A stretch of DNA of 45,193 nt from positions 1 through 45,193 of the forward strand of contig JAHLKU010000020.1 in assembly GCA_020444505.1 (NCBI GenBank), given 5' to 3'. Each line of letters opens with the position of its first letter. The stretch's first letter is position 1. A program made the position numbers and the translations under genes. Shown in pieces: positions 32,901 to 41,709 of this stretch. Below the pieces are notes generated by a model. That model saw nothing but the letters and a program-made list of their open reading frames with translations, was not told the DNA's origin and did not search any database. The DNA comes from Actinomycetota bacterium. Lineage in GTDB: Bacteria; Actinomycetota; Acidimicrobiia; Spongiisociales; UBA11373.

Positions 32901-32908
32901 GCCCTGGC

Positions 32909-33733
32909 ATGCCGGGACGCCCCATCACCTTCCTGTCCGATTTCGGCCTCGCCGACGAGTTCGTCGGGGTGGTCCATGCCGTGGTGGAGCGGATCGCCCC
33001 CGGCACCCGGGTGATCGACCTGGGCCACGACGTGCCCCGCGGCGACGTGCGGGCCGGGGCGCTGGCGCTGCTGCGCTCGGTGCAGTACCTGCCCGACGGC
33101 GTGGTGCTGGCGGTGGTGGACCCCGGCGTGGGGACGGCCAGGGCCGCGGTGGCGGTGGAGACCGCCGCCCACGCCTTCGTGGGCCCCGACAACGGCGTGC
33201 TGGCCCCGGCGGTGGCGATGGTCGGCGGGGCGCTGCGGGCGGTGCGCCTGGAGGCGCCCGAGTTCCGGCTGCCGGGGCAGGGCACCTCGTTCGACGGGCG
33301 GGACGTGTTCGCCCCCGCCGCGGCGGTGCTGGCCTCGGGCGAGGCGTCGCTGGACGACCTGGGCCCGGAGGTGGACCCCGGAGCGCTGCAGTCGCTGCTG
33401 CTGCCGCTGGTGGAGTCGGGCGACGGGGTGGCGCAGGGCGAGGTGTGGTGGGTGGATCGTTTCGGCAACGCCCAGACCAACGTGTCGCCCGACGACCTGG
33501 CGGCGCTTGGCGTGGGCCCCGGCGACACGGTGGAGGTGCGGGTGGGCTCGGCGGTGCACGCGGTGCCGTGGGTGGGGGCGTACGGCGAGGTGGCCCCCGG
33601 GTCGCCGCTGCTGCACGCCGACTCGCACGGCCTGATGGCGCTGGCGGTGCGGGGCGGGTCGGCCGCCTCGTCGCTGAAGCTGCACACCGGCCTGTCGATC
33701 GGCCTGGCTAGGTCACCTGGAGCAACTGGATGA
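32909..33733 (+). CDS. SAM hydroxide adenosyltransferase (DUF62 family, 274 aa)
   Basis: Family motifs are complete: LSDFGLADEFVGVVHAV at the N-terminus, the VDPGVGTAR turn, VGPDNGVLAPA, and a C-terminal beta-barrel with WWVDRFGNAQTN. The family converts S-adenosylmethionine and hydroxide to adenosine and methionine, related to fluorinase/chlorinase, but lacking their halide insertion; physiological role is unclear. ATG 32909 begins the family's usual start; longer in-frame starts are ignored. TATCCT ends eight bases before the ATG, so a leaderless mRNA is likely. Its 3' end overlaps a 31-aa minus-strand ORF. Confidence 0.92.
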   Translation: MPGRPITFLSDFGLADEFVGVVHAVVERIAPGTRVIDLGHDVPRGDVRAGALALLRSVQYLPDGVVLAVVDPGVGTARAAVAVETAAHAFVGPDNGVLAPAVAMVGGALRAVRLEAPEFRLPGQGTSFDGRDVFAPAAAVLASGEASLDDLGPEVDPGALQSLLLPLVESGDGVAQGEVWWVDRFGNAQTNVSPDDLAALGVGPGDTVEVRVGSAVHAVPWVGAYGEVAPGSPLLHADSHGLMALAVRGGSAASSLKLHTGLSIGLARSPGATG

Positions 33734-33803
33734 CGAACACCACCCCGGCCACCATCAGGGCCAGGAGCAGCAGCAGCAGGGTGAGGACGGTGCCGGGGCG
33801 CAT
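33708..33803 (-). CDS. Possible 31-aa single-helix membrane protein
   Basis: MRPGTV followed by about 23 hydrophobic residues and QLLQVT: one transmembrane helix with a basic N-terminus and almost no tail. The 3' end overlaps the end of the SAM gene by 26 bases on the opposite strand. No Shine-Dalgarno is visible. The amino acid pattern is non-random, unlike neighbouring shadow frames, which favours a real small protein, but it could be chance. Confidence 0.4.
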   Translation of the reverse strand: MRPGTVLTLLLLLLALMVAGVVFVIQLLQVT

Positions 33804-33824
33804 CGCGGGGCGACGATAGCGGCC

Positions 33825-34079
33825 GTGGAGCGCAGCATCACCTTCGTCACGCGGCAGGACTGCGAGATCTGCGACGCGGCGCTGCCCGGGGTGCAGGCGT
33901 GGGCCGAGCGGCTCGGCCTGCACCTGGCCGTGGCGGACGTGGACGCGACCCCCGGGCTGCGGGACCGGTTCGACCGGAGGGTGCCGGTGGTGCTGTCGGA
34001 CGGCGGCGAGGTCCTGCTGGAGGGCCGGTGGGGAGCGGTCCGCGAGGCCAGGATGATGCTGCGGGCCCGCTACGGCTGA
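33825..34079 (+). CDS. Glutaredoxin/thioredoxin-like small protein, DUF836 type (84 aa)
   Basis: A compact glutaredoxin-like fold: ITFVTRQDCEICDAA with CxxC at C13/C16, a VADVDATPGL strand-turn, RRVPVVL with the cis-Pro, and a final helix. Probably a cytoplasmic thiol oxidoreductase. GTG start. It is followed closely by rex, so redox-related linkage is possible. No reductase partner is seen here. Confidence 0.88.
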   Translation: MERSITFVTRQDCEICDAALPGVQAWAERLGLHLAVADVDATPGLRDRFDRRVPVVLSDGGEVLLEGRWGAVREARMMLRARYG

Positions 34080-34097
34080 GGCCCCCTCCGCACCGGC

Positions 34098-34103
34098 TAT
34101 ATT
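34098..34103 (+). promoter_or_regulatory. -10 element TATATT for rex
   Basis: TATATT ends eight bases before the GTG at 34112, again too close for a Shine-Dalgarno. It stands out as the most AT-rich hexamer in the neighbourhood. Confidence 0.5.
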
Positions 34104-34111
34104 GCGCGTTT

Positions 34112-34759
34112 GTGAAGACCCCGGTACCCCGCGCCACCGTGCAGCGCCTGCCGCTGTACCTGCAGATCCTCGACGAACGAGGCGATCAGGCGCGCACCTC
34201 GTCGGACGAACTGGCCGCTCTCGCCGGCATCACCGCCGCCAAGGTGCGCAAGGACCTCTCCTATCTGGGCTCGTACGGCACCCGCGGCGTGGGGTACGAC
34301 GTCGAGCAGTTGCGCTTCGAGATCCGGCGGGCCCTGGGCCTCACCCGGGACTGGCGGCTCGCCATCGTCGGCGTCGGCAACCTGGGCAGCGCCCTCGCCA
34401 ACTACGACGGGTTCCAGGCCGGCGGGTTCTGCATCGCCGCCGTGTTCGACGCCGACCCGGCCAAGGTCGGCACCGAGGTGGCCGGGGTCACCGTGTCGCC
34501 GGTCGGCCGCCTGGTGAGGGACGTGCGCCGCCTGGGCATCGACATCGGTGTGGTGGCGGTCCCCGCCGAGGCCGCCCAGGGCGTCACCGACACCCTCGCC
34601 GCGGCCGGGGTGCGGTCGATCCTCAACTTCGCCCCCACCGTGGTGCGGGCGCCCGACGGCGTCGAGATCCGCCGGGTGGACCTGTCCACCGAACTGCAGG
34701 TGCTCGGCTACCACCTGCACCTGGTGACCGGCGGCCCGCCGGAGGCCGCCATCGCCTGA
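34112..34759 (+). CDS. rex: Redox-sensing transcriptional repressor Rex (215 aa)
   Basis: Winged-helix domain (about 1-80: RLPLYLQIL, TSSDELAALAGITAAKVRKDLSYLG with YGTRGVGYDV) and NAD-binding Rossmann domain (GVGNLGSAL at 87-95; FDADPAKVG; LNFAP). Rex represses respiratory and fermentation genes such as ndh, cyd and bc-type oxidases when NADH/NAD+ is low, and releases on NADH. The cytochrome bc operon in this window is a plausible target, but its promoter lies outside. GTG start; TATATT as -10 and no Shine-Dalgarno, so probably leaderless. Confidence 0.95.
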   Translation: MKTPVPRATVQRLPLYLQILDERGDQARTSSDELAALAGITAAKVRKDLSYLGSYGTRGVGYDVEQLRFEIRRALGLTRDWRLAIVGVGNLGSALANYDGFQAGGFCIAAVFDADPAKVGTEVAGVTVSPVGRLVRDVRRLGIDIGVVAVPAEAAQGVTDTLAAAGVRSILNFAPTVVRAPDGVEIRRVDLSTELQVLGYHLHLVTGGPPEAAIA

Positions 34760-34769
34760 CCGGCGCCGC

Positions 34770-35096
34770 TCAGGCGGCGGCCTCGCCGGGGGTGCCCGGC
34801 AGCGGGACGATGTCGAAGGACAGCAGTTCGTTGTGGGTGCCGACCGGCTCGCGGCCGGGGACCCGCTGGTGGGCGGCGCGGAACTCGTCGCTGGTGCGCC
34901 ACGCCTCGAAGGCCTCCTCGGTGGCCCAGCGGGAGTAGACGAGGTAGCGGCCGGTGCCGTCGTTGGGCCGCAGCAGCTCGAACCCGAGGAAGCCCTCCAC
35001 GGCGTCCAGTCCGTCGAGCCGGTCCGAGAAGCGCCGTTCCAGTTCGGGGCCCCTGCCGTCGGGGACGGTGACGGCGTTGATCTTGACCACGGCCAA
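34770..35096 (-). CDS. MhuD-type haem-degrading monooxygenase (108 aa)
   Basis: Close match to M. tuberculosis MhuD: starts M-AVVKINAVTVPDG, keeps N7 and W66 at the same numbers and has the haem-ligand His at 76 (H75 in MhuD; one inserted residue). GFLGFELLRP and EEAFEAW are shared. MhuD degrades haem to mycobilin with iron release. The start is taken at TTG 35096 because a perfect AGGAGGT lies seven bases upstream and this gives the MhuD N-terminus; GTG 35090 would drop two residues. Iron regulation is likely by family. Confidence 0.9.
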   Translation of the reverse strand: MAVVKINAVTVPDGRGPELERRFSDRLDGLDAVEGFLGFELLRPNDGTGRYLVYSRWATEEAFEAWRTSDEFRAAHQRVPGREPVGTHNELLSFDIVPLPGTPGEAAA

Positions 35097-35201
35097 CCTG
35101 CGGACCTCCTGTCGCGTCACCCTGCAGGTTAGCACTACGACCATAGGGGTAATGGGGGCGGGCGGGGCCGCACCCGCCGTTCGCTCAGCGCAACCGCTCG
35201 G

Positions 35202-37145
35202 TCAGGGCGCCTCGTCGATGGTGCCGCCGCCCACCGGCGTGCCGGGGACCACCGGTCCGACGGCCTCCGCCGTCGCCGTGGTGGTGGCGGCCGCCCAGTC
35301 GACGTACACCTTGTTCTTGAGGGTGCTGCTGTTCCGGTAGAAGGCGATGCCCAGGGTGCCGGTGGAGAACGACGGGTCGGTGCCCTGCCACACCAGGACG
35401 TCGTTGATGGAGAACGCCAGGTCGTCGCCGACGGCCACCACCTTCAGGTCGTTCCACTTCGAGGCGATGGCCGGGTGCGACGTCCACTCCGCCAGCCACT
35501 CGGTGGTGCCGCCCGGGTCCACGCGGAACACCGAGAAGCGGCCGTCCTTGGTGTACTGGAACACGTACGACTTCTCCCACAGGATGCCCACCCGCTTCTT
35601 GTGGTTGCCGCGGATGACGATCCGGTTGGCGCACGTGTCGCACCCCACCCGGCGCATCCGCACCTCGTAGGTGACGTCGCCGAACCCGCCGAGGTTGTAC
35701 ATGGTGAGTGCCCCGATGTCGAGCTTGCCCTTGGTCCAGTAGTAGCCGCGGGCGTCGATCTTCCAGTACCCGATGAGCTTCTTCCACCCCGGCGCATCGG
35801 CGGTGAAGTCGGTGAGGAAGTCCTCGCCGATCCTGGTGGAGCGGTGGGCGGCGACGAGGGGGGCGGTCTCGGTGAGGACCCGGTAGTTCTCGGCGTCCAC
35901 CCCGCCGGCGGGGGCGCCGGTTTCCACCTCCACGTTGAGGTTCGGGTTCGACCACCAGTCCAGGCGCTGGCAGTAGTCGTACGGGTCGGTGTCAGCGCAG
36001 AGGTCGTTGTACGCCATGATCGTGCGCCAGCGGTCGTCGGTGTTCACCCACCCGTGCCCGTACTGGTAGGGGGTCGTGTAGGGGTCGACGTACTGGTCGT
36101 GCCTGGCGCCCTGCAGGTGGCCGAACTCGTGGCCGAACGAGTAGTACCCGGTGGCGCAGTCGCGGGCGGTCACCTGGTAGGCGTAGTCGGCCGACGGCAG
36201 GATGCCGGCCGCCAGGCCGCAGTAGGCCCCGCCGTCGAGGACGATCAGCGCCACCATGTCGGCGCCGTAGGTGTTGCGGAGTTTCGACACCTTCTTCAGG
36301 CCGGTGGCCCCGGTGTACAGGTTGGGCAGGTCGAGGAACAGGTCGCCGGTCTCGACGTAGGGCACCTCCTCGGTGTGCACCAGGCGCAACTGCACCTGCG
36401 CCCCCGCCTTGTCGTAGGCGTGGTTGGTCTCGGTCATCGCCAGGAGGAGGAGTGCCTTCATCGACGCGGTGGTGCCGTAGCCGTCGGGCCCTTGGCGGGC
36501 GTCGGCGGTGTACACCACCAGCACGTCGATCACCTCGACCCCTCCGTCGGCCGCCGCCTCGCGCGTGGTCGGGCCGGGCAGGTCGGCCGTGCCCGCCGTG
36601 TCGGCGAGCGAGTCCACGCCGGCGGTGCCGTCGGCGGCATCAGCCTCCGGCGGGTGGTCGGTGAACGCCGACTGGTCCACCTCGACGATGCGGTACAGGC
36701 CGCCGCCGGCCGGCGACGCCTCGAAGACGCCCTCCGGCGAGGCCACGTGCAGGGCCATGGCCCCGTCGGCCACCGCCAGGTAGAAGTACCCGGCGCCCAC
36801 GCCGTCCAGCGTGCCCGCCCACGACACACCGCCGTTGAGTTGGTCGGTGGTGACGTCGGTGACGAGGCCGGTGTAGGAGGCGTCGGGGAACAGGTCCAGC
36901 GAGACGGCCGGCAGCGAGGCCCGCCCCCGCGGCGCCCCGTCGGCGAACAGCACGTCGAGGTCCGCCGCCGCCAGGCGCTGGCGGGCCACATGCGCCTGGG
37001 GCGGGAGGTCGGCGCGGCCCTGCGCCGCCGGGGTGAACAGCGACGGGGCGGCGGGCGTCTCGGCGCCCGCGCCGCCCATCGGGGCGAGCGCGGCCAGCAT
37101 CAGCATGGTCAGCAGCACGACGGCCGCCCGGATCCTCGTCGTCAT
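35202..37145 (-). CDS. Secreted metzincin zinc metalloprotease (647 aa)
   Basis: Signal peptide (about 1-28). An N-terminal domain (about 60-165) with LDVLFADG, LDLFPD, ASPEGVFEA and YRIVEVDQSAF is followed by a linker and a reprolysin-like catalytic domain (about 200-440) with HEFGHLQGARHD (zinc His x3 plus Glu, about 336-347) and the Met-turn TIMAYND. Then comes a concanavalin-like beta domain (about 445-620) with paired cysteines CDTC. N-terminal-domain cleavage would activate it in the usual metzincin manner, though no clear Cys switch is seen in that domain. ATG with GGGAAGGA upstream. The next gene upstream encodes a free copy of its N-terminal domain. Confidence 0.92.
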   Translation of the reverse strand: MTTRIRAAVVLLTMLMLAALAPMGGAGAETPAAPSLFTPAAQGRADLPPQAHVARQRLAAADLDVLFADGAPRGRASLPAVSLDLFPDASYTGLVTDVTTDQLNGGVSWAGTLDGVGAGYFYLAVADGAMALHVASPEGVFEASPAGGGLYRIVEVDQSAFTDHPPEADAADGTAGVDSLADTAGTADLPGPTTREAAADGGVEVIDVLVVYTADARQGPDGYGTTASMKALLLLAMTETNHAYDKAGAQVQLRLVHTEEVPYVETGDLFLDLPNLYTGATGLKKVSKLRNTYGADMVALIVLDGGAYCGLAAGILPSADYAYQVTARDCATGYYSFGHEFGHLQGARHDQYVDPYTTPYQYGHGWVNTDDRWRTIMAYNDLCADTDPYDYCQRLDWWSNPNLNVEVETGAPAGGVDAENYRVLTETAPLVAAHRSTRIGEDFLTDFTADAPGWKKLIGYWKIDARGYYWTKGKLDIGALTMYNLGGFGDVTYEVRMRRVGCDTCANRIVIRGNHKKRVGILWEKSYVFQYTKDGRFSVFRVDPGGTTEWLAEWTSHPAIASKWNDLKVVAVGDDLAFSINDVLVWQGTDPSFSTGTLGIAFYRNSSTLKNKVYVDWAAATTTATAEAVGPVVPGTPVGGGTIDEAP

Positions 37146-37176
37146 GGCTGCGTCCTTCCCGTGGGCTCGTGCATGA

Positions 37177-37716
37177 TCATCCCTCGCGCCCCGCCATCGC
37201 CGACTGGTCCACCTCGATCGCGCGGTACACGTCGCCGCCGGCGCGCGACACCTCGTAGATGCCGGCTGGGCTGGCGAAGTGGGCGATGAACACCCCGGCG
37301 GTGGTGAGCATCGTGAAGCTGCTCATGTCGACGCCGTCCAGGTACCCGGTCCAGGTGTACCCGTCGCCGTTGTCGGCCACCCCGGTGATCACGGCGGTGA
37401 CGGTGAGGTCGGGGAACAGGCCCACCTCGATGCCGCCCGAGCCGAGCGGGGCGCCGCCGTCGTCGAACAGCACGTCGAGGGCCACGGTGACGGCGCGCTG
37501 GCGGGCGGCGTCGGGCACCTCGGAGATCTCCGCCGCCGACGGCGCCAGCAGCCCTCCGGGGGCCGCGGTGGTCGGAGGGTCGGTGGCGGCGGTGGTGGCC
37601 GCCGTCCCCGCGCCGTCGCTGCAGGCGGCGGTCAGCGCCAGCAGGGCGGCGAGGACCGCGGCGCGCCGCCGCGCTCCCCGGGTGTGGCGACCGTGCATGT
37701 GGGTCCCATCGGTCAT
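37177..37716 (-). CDS. Lipoprotein homologous to the protease N-terminal domain (179 aa)
   Basis: Lipobox LTAAC (Cys32 counted from the first ATG) and a Thr/Pro linker, then a 110-residue domain aligning with protease residues about 60-165: LDVLFDDG, GLFPDLTVT, TWTGYLDGVDMSSF, ASPAGIYEVSRAGG, YRAIEVDQSAM. It thus equals a stand-alone N-terminal domain tethered to the membrane, with no protease part. It sits just upstream of the protease in the same direction (31 bases between coding regions), so the two are probably cotranscribed and may interact. The first ATG (37716) or ATG 37698 may start it. No sequence for a known inhibitor family was recognised. Confidence 0.85.
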   Translation of the reverse strand: MTDGTHMHGRHTRGARRRAAVLAALLALTAACSDGAGTAATTAATDPPTTAAPGGLLAPSAAEISEVPDAARQRAVTVALDVLFDDGGAPLGSGGIEVGLFPDLTVTAVITGVADNGDGYTWTGYLDGVDMSSFTMLTTAGVFIAHFASPAGIYEVSRAGGDVYRAIEVDQSAMAGREG

Positions 37717-37753
37717 CGGAGGCCGATCACTTGAGCGCCCAGGAGGGTAGTGG

Positions 37754-37774
37754 CCCGGGTGCCGGGCGCCCGGG
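37754..37774 (-). terminator. Hairpin after hrpA
   Basis: CCCGGGTGC / GCGCCCGGG (nine pairs including one G-U), loop CGG, just past the hrpA stop at 37780 on the minus strand. Very GC-rich, no U-tract. Confidence 0.45.
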
Positions 37775-37779
37775 GGCCC

Positions 37780-40700
37780 TCAGGCCTCCAGCGCGGCCAG
37801 CGCCCGCTCGATGCGCTGCGGGCTCACCTTGCCCCGGGTGCCGACCCCCTGGGCGAACAGCGACACCCGCAACTCCTCCAGCATCCACGCCACCTCGGCC
37901 GATTCGGGGCCGGGCGGCAGCAGGGCGGCGAGGCGGTCGTGCTCGGCCTCGAGGCGGTGCACCACCGCCATCGCTTCGGCGTCCCGGCCGGGCCGGGACG
38001 GCAGCACCTCCAGGCGGCGCTCCACCGCCTGCAGGTAGCGGGCCACGTCCGGCACCCGGGCCGCCCCCACCCCCAGCAGGAACCCGGGGTAGACGAGGCG
38101 GTTCACCTGGGCCACGACGTCGCCGACGGCGGCGGGGAACCGCTCCTCCAGGGGGCCCAGCATCGCCTCCACCCGCTCCACCGAGGCCAGCAGGGCCAGC
38201 GAGTGCCCGGCCACGGCGGTGGCCTGCTCCGCCAGGCCGTCGCGCAGCACCGCCCGCACCGCTTCGAAGGAGTCGCGTGAACGGGGCGGCCCCCCGGCTT
38301 CGTCCATCAGCGCGGCGGCGGCCGACAGCAGGCAGTCGTCGATCCATCCGGCGGCGTCGGCGTACGGGCCCACCCGCACCAGGCGCCGGGCGTCGCGGTC
38401 CACCAGCGGCCGCAGGATCAGCTCGGGGGAGTGCAGGCTCGCCAGCAGCAGGCGGCAGGCGCCGGGGCGCATCGCCGCCGCCTGCTCCGCCGGGGTGGGG
38501 AGCAGCCGCACCGCCACCGTCCCTCCCTCGTCCACCAGCGCCGGGTAGGCCCGGGCGCGGTGGGCCCCTTCGCCCACCTCCACCACCGCCGGCAGGTCGT
38601 CCAGGTCCCATCCGGTGAGGCCGTCGCGTTCCAGCGGGTGGCGTCCCGTGGCGATGGTGCGGCGGGCCTCGTCGGCCAGGTGCGCCTTGAGGGCGGCCAG
38701 GTCGTCGCCCTCGGCCACCGCCTCGCCGTCGTCGCCCACCACCCGGTAGCGGACCCGCAGGTGGGGCGGCAGGGCGGCGGGGTCGAAGGCGTCGGCCGGC
38801 ACCGTCACCCCGCCCAGGCGGCCCAGTTCGCGCCGCAGGCCCTGCACCAGGCTCTCCTCCCCGGGGCGGAGGCCGGCGGCCACCGCCGCCACCGTCTCGG
38901 CGATGGGCACGAACCGGCGCCGCAGCGACTTGGGCAGCGAGCGCACCATCGCCTCGATCACCTCGGCCCGGCGGCCCGGCACGTTCCACTCGAACAGGGA
39001 GGGGTCGGTGCGCTGCAGGTCGGCGAGGGGGACGTCCACCGTCATCCCGTCGGTGGGACTGGCCGGGTCGAACTCGTAGTCGAGGGTGAATGCCAGGTCG
39101 CCGTGGCGCCACACCTCGGGGAAGGCGTCCGGGTCGGGGGCCGGGGCGCGGCGGTCGATGAGGTCGTCCACGGAGAGGTGGAACCGCTGCGGGTCGGAGG
39201 ACCGGGCGTCCCGCCACCAGCGGTCGAACCGGCGGGCGGTGACGACCTCCGGGGGGATGCGGGCGTCGAACCAGGCGGCCAGGGTGTCGTCGTCCACCAG
39301 CAGGTCGGCGCGCCGCTCCCGGGCCTCCATCTCCAGCACCTCGGCGATCTGCGCCGCGTTGTGTGCCACGAAGTCGTGCCGGGCCGACCACTCACCGCCC
39401 ACCAGGGCGTGGCGGACGAACAGGTCGCGGGCCGCCTCCGGGTCGATGCGGGCGTACTGGACGGTGCGGTCGACGGCCAGGGGGATGCCGTACAGGGTGG
39501 CGGTCTCGGCCGCCAACGCCGCCTCCTGCTGCTCGTCCCACCACGGGTCGCCGTACGACCGGTCGATCAGGTGCGCCCCCACTTCCTCGATCCACGCCGG
39601 CGGCACCCTGGCGATGCCCCGCGCCCACATCCGGCCGGTCTCCACCACCTCGGCGGCCATCACCCACTCCGGCGCCCGCTTGAACAGGGTGGAGCCGGGG
39701 GCGATGGAGAAGCGCGCCCCCCGGGCGCCCCGGTACTCGTAGGAGTCGGGGTCCTTGCGGCCCACCTGGCCGAGCAGGCCGGTGAGCAGGCTGCGATGGA
39801 TCACCTCGGGGTCGGCCGGCTTGCGGTTCACCGACAGGCCCATCTCCTTGGCCAGGTCGCGCAACTGGCCGTGCAGGTCCTGCCACTCCCGCACCCGGCG
39901 GTAGTTGAGGTACTCGTTGGCACACATCCGCCGGAACGACGACGAGGTCCGCTCCCGCCGCTCGCCCCGCACGTACTCCCACAGGTGCAGCCACGACAGG
40001 AAGTCGGACTCGTCGTCGCGGAACCGGGCATGGCTCTGCGCCGCCTGGGCCTCCTTGCCCTCCGGGCGCTCCCTGGGGTCGGGGATGGTGAGGGCGGCGG
40101 CGATCACCAGCACCTCGCGCAGGCAGTTGGCGTCGGCGGCGGCCAGCACCATGCGGCCCAGGCGGGGGTCGAGGGGCAGGCGGGCCAGGCGCCCGCCGAG
40201 CGGGGTCAGCCACTCCCGGGTGCCCTCGTGCGCCGGGTCCACCGCCCCCAGTTCGTGCAGCAGGGCGATGCCGTCCCGCACCGCCCTGCGGTCGGGCGGG
40301 TCGAGGAACGGGAACGACTCCACGTCGCCCAGATCCATCGCCGCCATCTGCAGGATCACCGACGCCAGATTGGTGCGGAGGATCTCGGGGTCGGTGAACT
40401 CGGGGCGGCCCTCGTAGTCGTCCCGGTCGTACAGGCGGATGCACACGCCGGGGCCGAGGCGCCCGCAGCGCCCGGCCCGCTGGTCGGCAGAGGCGCGCGA
40501 GATGGGCTCGATCGGCAGCCGCTGCACCTTGGTGCGGCGGCTGTAGCGGGAGATGCGCGCCGTCCCCGTGTCGACGACCGACCGGATGCCCGGCACCGTC
40601 AGCGAGGTCTCGGCCACGTTGGTGGCCACCACGATGCGGCGCCCGGTGTGGGCGCTGAACACCCGGTGCTGCTCGGACGACGACAGCCGGGCGAACAGGG

Positions 40701-41649
40701 GGATCGTCTCGGTGTGGGGAAGGCGCATCCGCCCGATGGCCTCGATGGCGTCGCGGATCTCGCGCTCGCCCGAGCAGAACACCAGGACGTCGCCGGTGCC
40801 TTCGCCGGCCAGTTCGGCCACCGCGTCACAGATCGCCTGCGGCTGGTCGCGGGGGTCGGTGCGGTCGGGGCCGTCGAGCGGGCGGTAGCGCACCTCTACC
40901 GGGTACGACCTGCCGGACACCTCCACCACCGGGGCGCCGCCGAAGAACGCGGCGAACTTGGCGGTGTCGATGGTGGCCGAGGTGACGATCACCTTCAGGT
41001 CCGGGCGGCGGGGGAGCAGGCGCTGCAGGTACCCCAACAGGAAGTCGATGTTCAGGCTCCGCTCGTGGGCCTCGTCCAGGATGATCGTGTCGTACCTGCT
41101 CAGCATGGGGTCGTGGTGGATCTCGGCGAGCAGGATGCCGTCGGTCATCACCTTCAGCAGGGTGCGGTCGCCCACGCGGTCGGTGAAGCGCACCGTGTAG
41201 CCGACGAGGCCGCCGACTGCGGTGCCGAGCTCCTCGGCCACCCGCTCGGCGATGGAGCGCGCCGCGATGCGGCGCGGCTGGGTGTGGCCGATCAGCCCGT
41301 CCACGCCGCGGCCCAGTTCCAGGCACAGCTTGGGCAGCTGGGTGCTCTTGCCCGACCCGGTCTCGCCGGCCACCACCACCACCTGGTTGCCGGCGATGGC
41401 CGCCAGCAGGTCGTCGCGGCGGGCGGTGATCGGCAGGTCGCCGGGGTAGGCGATGGTCTCCGGCAGGGCGGCGGCGCGGGCGGCGCGCGCCGCCTCGGCG
41501 GCCTCCAGGTCGGCGGCGACGGCGGCCAGCGAGTGCCGCCGCCGTTCGGCGTCCTTCACCCGCGCCGCCCCCTGGACGCGGCGGCGGAACCGGCTCCGCA
41601 GCGGGCGCGGCAGGCGGTCGGCGCGAGCGAGGAGATCGGAGGGGTCCAC
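37780..41649 (-). CDS. hrpA: ATP-dependent RNA helicase HrpA (DEAH box, 1289 aa)
   Basis: Full-length HrpA: Walker A GETGSGKST (about 94-102), TQPRRIAARS, DEAH in ILDEAHERS (about 191), VTSATID, then the helicase C domain with RAGRCGRLGPGVCIRLY, HA2/OB region, and the long C-terminal DUF3418 region (about 690-1280). GTG start at 41649. HrpA acts on mRNA or ribosomes; in E. coli it processes mRNA and resolves stalled ribosomes. The actinobacterial protein is the same length as usual (about 1280-1300). Stands alone on its strand with 60 bases to the bc operon upstream. Confidence 0.96.
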   Translation of the reverse strand: MDPSDLLARADRLPRPLRSRFRRRVQGAARVKDAERRRHSLAAVAADLEAAEAARAARAAALPETIAYPGDLPITARRDDLLAAIAGNQVVVVAGETGSGKSTQLPKLCLELGRGVDGLIGHTQPRRIAARSIAERVAEELGTAVGGLVGYTVRFTDRVGDRTLLKVMTDGILLAEIHHDPMLSRYDTIILDEAHERSLNIDFLLGYLQRLLPRRPDLKVIVTSATIDTAKFAAFFGGAPVVEVSGRSYPVEVRYRPLDGPDRTDPRDQPQAICDAVAELAGEGTGDVLVFCSGEREIRDAIEAIGRMRLPHTETIPLFARLSSSEQHRVFSAHTGRRIVVATNVAETSLTVPGIRSVVDTGTARISRYSRRTKVQRLPIEPISRASADQRAGRCGRLGPGVCIRLYDRDDYEGRPEFTDPEILRTNLASVILQMAAMDLGDVESFPFLDPPDRRAVRDGIALLHELGAVDPAHEGTREWLTPLGGRLARLPLDPRLGRMVLAAADANCLREVLVIAAALTIPDPRERPEGKEAQAAQSHARFRDDESDFLSWLHLWEYVRGERRERTSSSFRRMCANEYLNYRRVREWQDLHGQLRDLAKEMGLSVNRKPADPEVIHRSLLTGLLGQVGRKDPDSYEYRGARGARFSIAPGSTLFKRAPEWVMAAEVVETGRMWARGIARVPPAWIEEVGAHLIDRSYGDPWWDEQQEAALAAETATLYGIPLAVDRTVQYARIDPEAARDLFVRHALVGGEWSARHDFVAHNAAQIAEVLEMEARERRADLLVDDDTLAAWFDARIPPEVVTARRFDRWWRDARSSDPQRFHLSVDDLIDRRAPAPDPDAFPEVWRHGDLAFTLDYEFDPASPTDGMTVDVPLADLQRTDPSLFEWNVPGRRAEVIEAMVRSLPKSLRRRFVPIAETVAAVAAGLRPGEESLVQGLRRELGRLGGVTVPADAFDPAALPPHLRVRYRVVGDDGEAVAEGDDLAALKAHLADEARRTIATGRHPLERDGLTGWDLDDLPAVVEVGEGAHRARAYPALVDEGGTVAVRLLPTPAEQAAAMRPGACRLLLASLHSPELILRPLVDRDARRLVRVGPYADAAGWIDDCLLSAAAALMDEAGGPPRSRDSFEAVRAVLRDGLAEQATAVAGHSLALLASVERVEAMLGPLEERFPAAVGDVVAQVNRLVYPGFLLGVGAARVPDVARYLQAVERRLEVLPSRPGRDAEAMAVVHRLEAEHDRLAALLPPGPESAEVAWMLEELRVSLFAQGVGTRGKVSPQRIERALAALEA

Positions 41650-41709
41650 GGGACCGTATGTTCGCGCGTCGGGGGCGGTGTCCGGCGGGCGGGCGTGCCG
41701 GGCGCCCGC

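Noticed and set aside
34109-34116. Rex operator half-site TTGTGAAG at the rex start codon
   Set aside because: The consensus TTGTGAA-N6-TTCACAA needs the second arm, which is absent; probably coincidence with the GTG start.
35126-35140. Possible IdeR/DtxR iron box upstream of the haem monooxygenase
   Set aside because: Only one half-site (AGGTTAG) matches; the other half does not, so it is not a supported operator.
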